NCBI GenBank assembly: GCA_964400015.1
Contig: CAYNRR010000021.1
Location: 1-20,034 of the forward strand
Source of the DNA: UBA1234 sp964400015
Lineage (GTDB): Bacteria; Bacillota; Clostridia; TANB77; UBA1234
Direction: 5' to 3'
DNA: 20,034 bases
Under the pieces are notes generated by a model that worked only from the letters and a program-made list of their open reading frames with translations, had not been told where the DNA came from and did not search any database. A program made the translations under genes and the position numbers. The stretch's first letter is position 1, and each line of letters opens with the position of its first letter. This document shows, piece after piece, positions 14,243 to 20,034 of the stretch.

Positions 14243-15071
14243 AACGAACTTTACTTTTTAAAATTTCTATTTCTCTTTGATATCCATCCAATTCATTTGG
14301 GGTTTCTAAATAAAACGGTAAATCCCTTAATCTTTCATTATTTATTATTCTTTCAAACGCATCAATTCCTATTGAGCCCTCGCCTATTTTTTCATGTCTA
14401 TCTTTATGACTTGCAAAAGGATTTTTGCTATCATTTAAATGGATAGCTTTCAACCTTTCTAAACCAATAACTCTATCAAACTCATCAAGAACATTTTCCA
14501 AATCATTTACAATATCATAACCTGCATCATAAACATGACATGTATCTAAACAAACACCTAACTTTTCATTACGATTAACTCCATCAATTATTCTTCTAAT
14601 TTCTTCAAAGTTTCTCCCTATTTCACTACCTTTGCCAGCCATCGTTTCAAGCAAAACAATAACCTTTTGGTCAGCTGAAATAATTTCATTCAAAGCATCT
14701 ATTATAAAATTTATTCCTATGTCTACACCTTGGCTCACATGACTTCCAGGATGAAAATTATACATTGCATTATCAACCAAATTCAATCTTGCAATATCGT
14801 CTTTCATAGTTTCTATACCAAATCTTCTAATCTTTTCATCAGCAGAGCAAACATTTATAGTATATGGTGCATGAGCCAATATAACATCAATTGCATTCTC
14901 ACTAGCCAATTCATTAAATTTATTTATATCCACCATATCAATCTCTTTAGCAGAACCTCCACGAGGATTACGTGTAAAAAATTGAAAAGTATTTCCTCCT
15001 ATGCTAAGAATTTCCTTTGCCATATGAACATATCCTTTTGATGCTGATAAATGGCAACCAATTTTAAACAT
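14241..15071 (-). CDS. nfo: Deoxyribonuclease IV (AP endonuclease)
   Basis: Endonuclease IV cuts DNA 5' of abasic sites, the lesion left by Ung, using three zinc ions. The product is 276 residues from the ATG at 15069-15071, beginning MFKIGCHLSA as usual; an in-frame GTG at 15083 is rejected because AAAGG abuts it. Zinc-ligand motifs are all visible: GCHLS, ILAHAPY, FHPGSH, LLETMAGKGSEIG, CLDTCHVYDAGYD, IHLNDSKNPFASHKDRHEKIGEG and LETP. The start overlaps the last 8 bases of trkH, so it is translationally coupled and is the last gene of the potassium operon. That is an odd functional partner for a repair gene. Confidence 0.97.
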   Translation of the reverse strand: MFKIGCHLSASKGYVHMAKEILSIGGNTFQFFTRNPRGGSAKEIDMVDINKFNELASENAIDVILAHAPYTINVCSADEKIRRFGIETMKDDIARLNLVDNAMYNFHPGSHVSQGVDIGINFIIDALNEIISADQKVIVLLETMAGKGSEIGRNFEEIRRIIDGVNRNEKLGVCLDTCHVYDAGYDIVNDLENVLDEFDRVIGLERLKAIHLNDSKNPFASHKDRHEKIGEGSIGIDAFERIINNERLRDLPFYLETPNELDGYQREIEILKSKVR

Positions 15072-16575
15072 TCCTTTTCTCACCTTTCTTTCTCAAATTT
15101 TTCAAAAATTCATTTATATCTTTAAATATAACAAGTATTGCTAATATAAACGGATAAATATCTAATCTACCTATAAGCATTGCAAATATTGCAATCCAAT
15201 TTAAAGAAGGAGTAGCAACTGCACCAATTACACCAACTGACAATCCAGCACAACTAAGCATTGACGAGAAATCAAACAAAGCAAACTCAATCGAATATCC
15301 ATGCATAGCATAAATCAATGTTCCAACAAAAACTAAGCTTAAATATAATAACGTAAAATTATGTTCTTCAAAAGCTCTCTCATCAGTCAATTCCTTCTCT
15401 TCACCATATATGTTGATTTTTCTGGAAATAATTTCTCTTTTCTTTTTTAATCTAGCTTTCACATCATAATATAATGATTTTGCCATTATTGCAATTCTGT
15501 ACTGCTTCATACCACCAGCTGTTGAACCTGATTGAAATCCAATTATCATAAACAAACTAAGAATCAACAATGCAGCTGATGGCCAGTTAGTAACTGTACT
15601 AACTGTTTGAAATCCAGAAGTAGTCATTGCAGAAACTATGTGAAATAGTGCTATTCTGAAACTTTGACTAGCAAGATTACAAATAGAACCTAAAAGAATA
15701 CTAGCCAAAATAGGAACAAAGATAACCCATAAAATCAACATAGTTTTTGTTTCACAATGTTTAAAATAAGCTTTAAAATCACCCTTAATTACCATCAAAT
15801 TAAGTAAAAAGTTAGTACCACCTAAAATACTAAGAACCATAGTTATTACTTCAATTGGAAGTGAATTATAATATCCTATACTTTCGCTATGCGTCGAAAA
15901 ACCACAATTGGCAACTGCTGAAATTGAATGATTTATCGCATCAAATGCAGACATGCCAAAAAGCATATACAAAATAACTCCAACGATTATATACCCCGTA
16001 TAAATTCCAACAATCATTCTAGCAGATTTAATAACATTAGGAATCAATTTGTTTTGATGACCTTCGGCCGTATACAAACGCATTCCAAAAGTAGTAGCAA
16101 ATAATGAAGTCATAATCAAAATCATTCCTACGCCACCCAAATACGCAGTCATACTTCTATAAAACAATAACATTTTAGGTAAAGTATCAGGATTCATTAC
16201 AGTAGCTCCAGTTGTTGTAAGTCCACTTGTTGATTCAAACACGCTTTCAGTAAAAGTAAAATTGCCAGTCAAAAAATAAGGCATCGCACAAATAAAAATA
16301 GCAATTATCCAAGATAAAGTAACAATAAGATAATCATGATTTTTATCTAAATCCGTACTTTTCTTTTTTAATATAGGTAAAAACAAATATAATCCAACTA
16401 TAATTGAAGGAATTGCAGGAATTAACAAATATTTAGCATTACACAATTCATCTGGGAAAAATATTAAAGTTCCCAAAGATAATAGCATAATAATTCCAAC
16501 TAAAAAAATATTAAATCCTACATATCCAGTAACTAATCTAGTTGAAGAACAGTTATAAGAATTATTCTTCTTCAT
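15064..16575 (-). CDS. trkH: Potassium uptake channel subunit TrkH/KtrB type
   Basis: 503 residues; the ion-conducting membrane subunit that takes up K+. The four pseudo-repeats each carry a selectivity-filter glycine: TTGAT (Gly123), NCGF (Gly225), TSGF (Gly321) and CAGL (Gly444). The intramembrane loop of the third repeat, GFQSGSTAGGMK near 346-357, is present. Length and N-terminal hydrophobic spans fit TrkH more than the shorter KtrB (about 450). The start codon overlaps the end of the trkA gene by 14 bases. It is likely gated by the two TrkA-like proteins encoded directly upstream. Confidence 0.95.
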   Translation of the reverse strand: MKKNNSYNCSSTRLVTGYVGFNIFLVGIIMLLSLGTLIFFPDELCNAKYLLIPAIPSIIVGLYLFLPILKKKSTDLDKNHDYLIVTLSWIIAIFICAMPYFLTGNFTFTESVFESTSGLTTTGATVMNPDTLPKMLLFYRSMTAYLGGVGMILIMTSLFATTFGMRLYTAEGHQNKLIPNVIKSARMIVGIYTGYIIVGVILYMLFGMSAFDAINHSISAVANCGFSTHSESIGYYNSLPIEVITMVLSILGGTNFLLNLMVIKGDFKAYFKHCETKTMLILWVIFVPILASILLGSICNLASQSFRIALFHIVSAMTTSGFQTVSTVTNWPSAALLILSLFMIIGFQSGSTAGGMKQYRIAIMAKSLYYDVKARLKKKREIISRKINIYGEEKELTDERAFEEHNFTLLYLSLVFVGTLIYAMHGYSIEFALFDFSSMLSCAGLSVGVIGAVATPSLNWIAIFAMLIGRLDIYPFILAILVIFKDINEFLKNLRKKGEKRNV

Positions 16576-17239
16576 AATCTTTTCCCCCTGAAATTAGTTC
16601 TATAGCTTTTTCGTGACATTCTTTTGCAGACAACAATAATATTTTATCACCATCATGCAACACCGTCGTACCAGTTGGTATTTTCATTTTTCCTTTATGT
16701 ATTACGCAAGTTATTCTAGCTTGGTCAGGTAGCTTAATACTCTTTAAAGGCTTATCACAAATTACAGAATTTTTTTGAATAATAACTTCACTTATAGAAA
16801 ATGCTTGATCTTCACTAGACAATGTATTAACCAAATTTTCTAAAGTAGTAGCTTGTTCGATCAATCTAGCAACGGTATATGTTGAACTAATTACATTATT
16901 AACGCCAAGCTTTTTAAAAACTTCAACGTTCGTAGGATTATTAACCGTACATACAATTCTCTTTATATTAAAATTCTTCTTTGCAACTAAACAAGTAACA
17001 AAATTATCAGCATCATTATTAGTAAGAGCAATCAAAACATCATATCCAAAAATATCTGCATCTTCAAGAATATATTCTTTACTTGAATCACCTCTTAAAA
17101 CTGTAATGCCATATTTTTCAGCTAAATACTTGCAATAATTTATATCATCATTTATAACTTTAACTTTATGTTTTTTAGATAGTAAAGAACCAATTAAGAA
17201 ATCAGCTTCTTCTCTTCCTCCAGCAACAACTATTTTCAT
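16562..17239 (-). CDS. trkA: TrkA-type K+ uptake regulator (RCK N + C domains)
   Basis: 225 residues of a cytosolic gating subunit for TrkH. The N-terminal Rossmann RCK domain (about 1-135) begins MKIVVAGGREEADFL, where the usual GxGxxG dinucleotide motif is degenerate, and has an IALTNNDADNFVTCLVAKK segment typical of TrkA-N. The C-terminal TrkA-C domain (about 140-220) includes IKLPDQARITCVIHKGK and IPTGTTVLHDGDKILLLS. It is translationally coupled to trkH by overlap. The weakened glycine motif suggests that nucleotide binding is altered or carried by the neighbouring paralogue. Confidence 0.92.
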   Translation of the reverse strand: MKIVVAGGREEADFLIGSLLSKKHKVKVINDDINYCKYLAEKYGITVLRGDSSKEYILEDADIFGYDVLIALTNNDADNFVTCLVAKKNFNIKRIVCTVNNPTNVEVFKKLGVNNVISSTYTVARLIEQATTLENLVNTLSSEDQAFSISEVIIQKNSVICDKPLKSIKLPDQARITCVIHKGKMKIPTGTTVLHDGDKILLLSAKECHEKAIELISGGKDYEEE

Positions 17240-17287
17240 ATTACATATATATGAACGTAAAATTCATATCTCCTCTCTTAAAACTCT

Positions 17288-17728
17288 TTATTCATCTTCT
17301 GAAACATCAACAGAACTGATTCTTGTAAATTCATCAATAGATAACTTAAAAGGGTAAATAGCTTTAATATTTTCATTTGTAAGCAAATTATCCTTTTCAA
17401 CATCAGTCAATCTAAGATAAACTTCAGGAACGTGAAAAATTTCGCTAGCAATCTCAGCAGCTAAAATATTAGCATTTTCACTTTCAGTAGCTGCAATAAA
17501 AATTTGTGTATTATCAATTCCATTTTGCTTTAAAATATTCGCATCAGTACCATCAGCACAAACTTCATATCCACTATAATTATCTGGCAATTTCAAAAAT
17601 GAAGTTTCATTCTTATCAATAATAGTCACGTTATATCCAAGAGAAGAAAGTGAACCAGCAAGTTTTCCACCAAATCTGCTACAGCCTACAACAATAACAT
17701 TTTTTCTTTTTATCTTTCTATCTTTCAT
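17288..17728 (-). CDS. TrkA-N domain protein lacking the TrkA-C domain
   Basis: 146 residues from the ATG at 17726-17728, which has GGAGG 5 nt upstream; an in-frame TTG further upstream overlaps that site and is rejected. It is a single Rossmann RCK domain: NVIVVGCSRFGGKLAGSL (intact GxxxxG nucleotide loop), VTIIDKNE with the acidic ribose-binding Asp, and IFIAATESENANILAAEIA. No C-terminal ligand domain follows; the protein ends in the acidic SSVDVSEDE. E. coli TrkA carries two N/C pairs in one chain. Here the parts are split over two genes, 48 nt apart. It probably forms the nucleotide-binding half of a mixed ring under TrkH. Confidence 0.9.
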   Translation of the reverse strand: MKDRKIKRKNVIVVGCSRFGGKLAGSLSSLGYNVTIIDKNETSFLKLPDNYSGYEVCADGTDANILKQNGIDNTQIFIAATESENANILAAEIASEIFHVPEVYLRLTDVEKDNLLTNENIKAIYPFKLSIDEFTRISSVDVSEDE

Positions 17729-17745
17729 TTTAGCCTCCAAGTTTA

Positions 17746-18456
17746 CTAATCACCACTAACAATATCAGAGTCACCTGAGTTATCGCTTAATTCTTCAAAA
17801 ACTAAATCACCAGATTCATCACCTGATGTTTCAAAAATTACGTCTCCAGACTCATCGCCAGATATTTCAAAAGTAACATTTTCCAATGCATCGCCACTTA
17901 CATCAAGTGTATTGTCACCTGAAAATTGCATATCATCCGAATCATTAGCATCATTTGAATATAGTAAAATAGTAAATTGGTCAAACCCATTTACATCTAA
18001 CTCTGAATCAGAATATAAATATAACATTGTATTATCCCAAAAAACTTCTACAGTATAGTTTTCATTTTTTCCAATCCAACTTAAAAAAGCATTTTCACCC
18101 GTAGGTTCATTGATTGACAACAATTTAGGATTATAAGAACCGAACTCATTAAGAGGTTGAAAACCTTCAGAATATAACTCTATAAGATAATCTCTTAAAG
18201 CCTCATAACTAATATACTCATTAACATTAACAACCCAAGATTCATCAGCAACCTTAGTTACCTCAAAATTCATAGTTTTAATAATTGGAACTTCGGCTGG
18301 CCATTGAGTTTTAGAAATATTTTCAGTTAAAATATTTTCAAATTCAATATTTTCTTTAATCAAAGTTAAGATTTTAATACTTACAAAACAAGTAACAATA
18401 ATTATTACTAAAATCAAAAATAACGTAACCTGTGTTCTTTTATCTTTCAAATTCAT
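17746..18456 (-). CDS. Membrane-anchored protein with acidic SGD-repeat tail
   Basis: 236 residues from the ATG at 18454-18456 (AGGAGG 8 nt upstream); an in-frame TTG closer to that site is rejected. One N-terminal hydrophobic span (about 8-29, VTLFLILVIIIVTCFVSIKI) after a basic start makes it a signal-anchor protein with the bulk outside the cell. The middle (about 50-165) is a mixed alpha/beta region, not recognised. The last 60 residues are a low-complexity tail of SGDESGD units alternating with a hydrophobic VIFE/LVFE, with strong negative charge. It stands 17 nt before the TrkA-N gene and 12 nt after another anchored protein. It may be an external partner of the potassium system. Confidence 0.8.
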   Translation of the reverse strand: MNLKDKRTQVTLFLILVIIIVTCFVSIKILTLIKENIEFENILTENISKTQWPAEVPIIKTMNFEVTKVADESWVVNVNEYISYEALRDYLIELYSEGFQPLNEFGSYNPKLLSINEPTGENAFLSWIGKNENYTVEVFWDNTMLYLYSDSELDVNGFDQFTILLYSNDANDSDDMQFSGDNTLDVSGDALENVTFEISGDESGDVIFETSGDESGDLVFEELSDNSGDSDIVSGD

Positions 18457-18468
18457 AATCAAATCCTC

Positions 18469-18933
18469 CTAATCAATTATTTCTGCACCATCTAGCAAAA
18501 TATCTTTAATCTCTTTCATTGAATAATCTTTATACTCCGAAAAATAGTTTATATCCATTGTTATAGTAACAACCTTTCCATTATACGAAACATCACTAAT
18601 CTCGCCATTTCCAATTTGTCTTTTATAACGTGTATAAAGTCTCTTAGCTTCAAATTCACTATTGGCAGTATAAACATTAAAAACATCGACAAGCCTATCA
18701 TTTTCAAAAAGATATACAATAGAATTTCCATCTTCATCATAAAAAGTAATTGTAGTATCTGTTACCATCGCAGTATAAGAATATGGATCTTTTTCACCAG
18801 AATCAAAATTACTAGAATCAATTGTATAAACCTTTTCATACACGCTTGACTTGCCAAACATCTCAATAATGCAAGTAACAATAATAATAAATAGCACTAT
18901 TAAGAAAATAAAAAAGTAGTTTTTTTTCTTCAC
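18469..18933 (-). CDS. Membrane-anchored extracytoplasmic protein, unknown
   Basis: 154 residues starting from GTG at 18931-18933 (MKKKNYFFIFLIVLF), chosen because GGGAGG sits 7 nt upstream; the frame runs on to 18966 but without a ribosome binding site. A single N-terminal span (about 5-24) follows three lysines, so the rest is outside the cell. The outer domain is beta-rich (YSYTAMVTDTTITFYDEDGNSIVYLFENDRLVDVFNVY) followed by a tyrosine-rich helix and KVVTITMDINYF. This general shape recalls small bacterial lipoproteins, but there is no lipobox Cys in the expected form and I do not name a family. It is the first gene of the six-gene potassium/nfo operon. Confidence 0.8.
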   Translation of the reverse strand: MKKKNYFFIFLIVLFIIIVTCIIEMFGKSSVYEKVYTIDSSNFDSGEKDPYSYTAMVTDTTITFYDEDGNSIVYLFENDRLVDVFNVYTANSEFEAKRLYTRYKRQIGNGEISDVSYNGKVVTITMDINYFSEYKDYSMKEIKDILLDGAEIID

Positions 18934-18956
18934 TTCATGTCCTCCCATTGCACTAA

Positions 18957-18985
18957 ATTTTATCATATTAAAAATAAAATTTCAG
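18957..18985 (-). promoter_or_regulatory. Probable promoter of the potassium/nfo operon
   Basis: CTGAAA (18980-18985), a 17-bp spacer and TAAAAT (18957-18962) on the minus strand. The -35 is weak. It is divergent from the dut promoter, with 4 bp between the two -35 boxes. Confidence 0.45.
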
Positions 18986-18989
18986 CTAA

Positions 18990-19018
18990 TTGACTAAAAA
19001 ATATATTTAAATTATAAT
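18990..19018 (+). promoter_or_regulatory. Promoter of dut
   Basis: TTGACT (18990-18995), a 17-bp AT-only spacer and TATAAT (19013-19018) on the plus strand. The leader is very short (about 20 nt). Confidence 0.85.
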
Positions 19019-19046
19019 CTCATTGATAATAAAAAGGAGGATGAAT

Positions 19047-19559
19047 ATGAAAAACAGAGGATTTGAAATTTGTAAGCAATATATTGATAAAGATATAACA
19101 TTACCAATTAGGAAAACTAAAAATTCAGTAGGATATGACCTAGAGGCTGCAGAAGATACAACAATACCATCTATATGGAAAACTGTATATAATAATTTCA
19201 CTAAATTTATTAAAGGTGATACCGACTACGAAGAAATAAAACCAACATTAGTAAAAACAGGTATAAAATCATACTTTAATGAAGATGAAGTTCTAATCTT
19301 AGCTAACAGAAGTTCTAATCCAATAAAAAAGGGATTAGTACTAGCAAATAGTTTAGGAATAATTGAAAGTGACTATTATGAAAATCCACAAAACGATGGC
19401 GAATTGATGTATGCATATTATAACTTCTTTCCTATGAGTATCACAATAAAAAAACATGATACAATTGGCCAAGCATATTTTCAAAACTTTTTAATCGCAG
19501 ATAACGATATCGCAGAAGGAAAAAGAATGGGTGGCTTTGGAAGTACTGATATCAAATAA
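19047..19559 (+). CDS. dut: Deoxyuridine triphosphatase, trimeric type
   Basis: Hydrolyses dUTP to dUMP and pyrophosphate, keeping uracil out of DNA. 170 residues from the ATG at 19047, which has AGGAGG 6 nt upstream; earlier in-frame codons lie in or before that site. The five family motifs are present: GYDLEA (29-34), NRSSNPIKKG (RSS 88-90), NSLGIIESDYYENPQNDGEL (101-120), IGQAYFQ (140-146) and the C-terminal GGFGSTD (162-168). Two deviations: about 25 extra residues between motifs 1 and 2 (WKTVYNNFTKFIKGDTDYEE), and Glu107 where many family members have the catalytic Asp (GxID). It is monocistronic and convergent with the rRNA operon. Confidence 0.93.
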   Translation: MKNRGFEICKQYIDKDITLPIRKTKNSVGYDLEAAEDTTIPSIWKTVYNNFTKFIKGDTDYEEIKPTLVKTGIKSYFNEDEVLILANRSSNPIKKGLVLANSLGIIESDYYENPQNDGELMYAYYNFFPMSITIKKHDTIGQAYFQNFLIADNDIAEGKRMGGFGSTDIK

Positions 19560-19593
19560 TTAAAAAGAAAAGAAAAGAAAAAACGAAAACCAA

Positions 19594-19648
19594 AAAGCAG
19601 ATAAAATCGAAAAAAACTTATCAAGTTTCCTTCAGTTTTATCTGCTTT
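19594..19648. terminator. Terminator between dut and the rRNA operon
   Basis: AAAGCAGATAAAA (19594-19606) pairs perfectly with TTTTATCTGCTTT (19636-19648). The 29-nt loop contains a smaller AAACTT/AAGTTT hairpin, giving a two-tier structure usable from both strands. Before it lies an A-rich stretch with repeated AGAAA (19561-19585). Confidence 0.75.
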
Positions 19649-19707
19649 CTTTCATATCTTTATATATATATCTTTTTCGCTCTTCGCGCGTTTTTGGCAT
19701 AAAAAAA

Positions 19708-19824
19708 ATCTGGCAAAACTTATCTTCACATGGGGCATCCCCATACTATTTTCAGCTATCTCGAGCTTAACTGCCGTGTTCGGAATGGGAACGGGTGTGT
19801 CCTCGGATACATATTCACCAGAAA
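19708..19824 (-). rRNA. rrf: 5S ribosomal RNA
   Basis: The minus strand carries the conserved 5S core ACACCCGTTCCCATTCCGAA followed by CACGGCAGTTAAGCTC, the ATGGGGATGCCCCATGTGAA arm and terminal stem TCTGGTGAA/TTTTGCCAGA. Ends are placed by that stem (about 115-117 nt), accurate to a few bases. The molecule is followed directly by eight Ts, so its own terminal helix may contribute to termination. It lies about 63 nt after the 23S end. Confidence 0.95.
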
Positions 19825-19887
19825 TGTTTTGTATTGTATTTGTATACAACACCTTGAAAAATATATAGCAACCCTTTTTAACCTTTC

Positions 19888-20034
19888 TTGGTTAAGCCCT
19901 CGATCTATTAGTACTGGTCAGCTTAATACATTGCTGTACTTACACCCCCAGCCTATCAAACACATGTGTCTTTATGTGATCTTACTTGATTAACTCAATG
20001 AGATATCTTATCTTGTGGTGAGTTTCACACTTAG
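19888..20034 (-). rRNA. rrl: 23S ribosomal RNA, 3' end only
   Basis: The minus strand reads GCTGACCAGTACTAATAGAT followed by CGAGGGCTTAACC, the conserved 3' end of 23S rRNA. Upstream it continues GGCTGGGGGTGTAAGTACAG, also 23S domain VI. The gene runs off the right edge; the 3' end is placed after GGCTTAACC and is accurate to a few bases. Confidence 0.95.

Noticed and set aside
17746..17930. CRISPR-like array in the repeated ATCACCAGATTCATC region
   Set aside because: The repetition is codon-level from SGDESGD units in frame with the gene; repeat lengths are short and uneven with no unique spacers.
19561..19585. A-rich AGAAA repeat after dut as a functional repeat
   Set aside because: Too short and simple; it is likely low-complexity sequence at the terminator.
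19652..19993. Open frames across 5S and 23S
   Set aside because: They overlie rRNA genes and are not coding.

Overview
The window looks like a chromosomal piece of a low-GC Bacillota (Firmicutes), most likely a clostridial lineage. The evidence is the AT-rich sequence with near-perfect AGGAGG ribosome binding sites, many sigma-A type promoters (TTGACx, 17 bp, TATAAT), a T-box leader in front of thrS, the S10 ribosomal protein operon in its usual order, and a two-subunit TrkA/TrkH potassium system. I cannot name a genus from the sequence.

Layout. 1-4545 (minus strand): start of the S10 operon, rpsJ-rplC-rplD-rplW-rplB-rpsS-rplV-rpsC, with rpsC running off the left edge. It is driven by a clear promoter (4540-4568) followed by a GC-rich, structured leader of about 205 nt. 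4601-5354: a bidirectional terminator and a five-span membrane protein of unknown function. 5361-7625: thrS with a full T-box attenuator. 7633-8387: ung. 8408-14242: an accessory island. 14241-18985: one minus-strand operon in which two membrane-anchored extracytoplasmic proteins are followed by trkA-N, trkA, trkH and nfo (endonuclease IV). 18990-19648: dut with its own promoter. 19708-20034: 5S rRNA and the 3' end of 23S rRNA on the minus strand, the end of an rRNA operon entering from the right.

The island is the part to look at. It lies between two base-excision-repair genes (ung and nfo). Two zinc-ribbon genes on the plus strand converge on a three-gene minus-strand operon encoding a degenerate protein-kinase-like protein, a von Willebrand factor A protein with a DxTGS MIDAS, and an adenylosuccinate-synthetase (PurA) paralogue whose GTTGRG substrate loop is rewritten. 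A sixth, divergent gene makes an 88-residue orphan protein. The large zinc-ribbon gene has a second, very strong internal start site, so it probably makes two in-frame products. It is also visibly richer in GC than its surroundings. I remember the VWA, kinase-like and zinc-ribbon families as found in large phages and scattered bacteria. The complete module with a PurA paralogue has no function known to me, and it is my candidate for an undescribed system.

The remaining genes are housekeeping: translation (S10 operon, ThrRS, rRNA), uracil and AP-site control of DNA (Ung, Nfo, Dut) and potassium uptake. Starts were chosen by ribosome-binding-site position, which shortened several reading frames; each change is stated in its entry.
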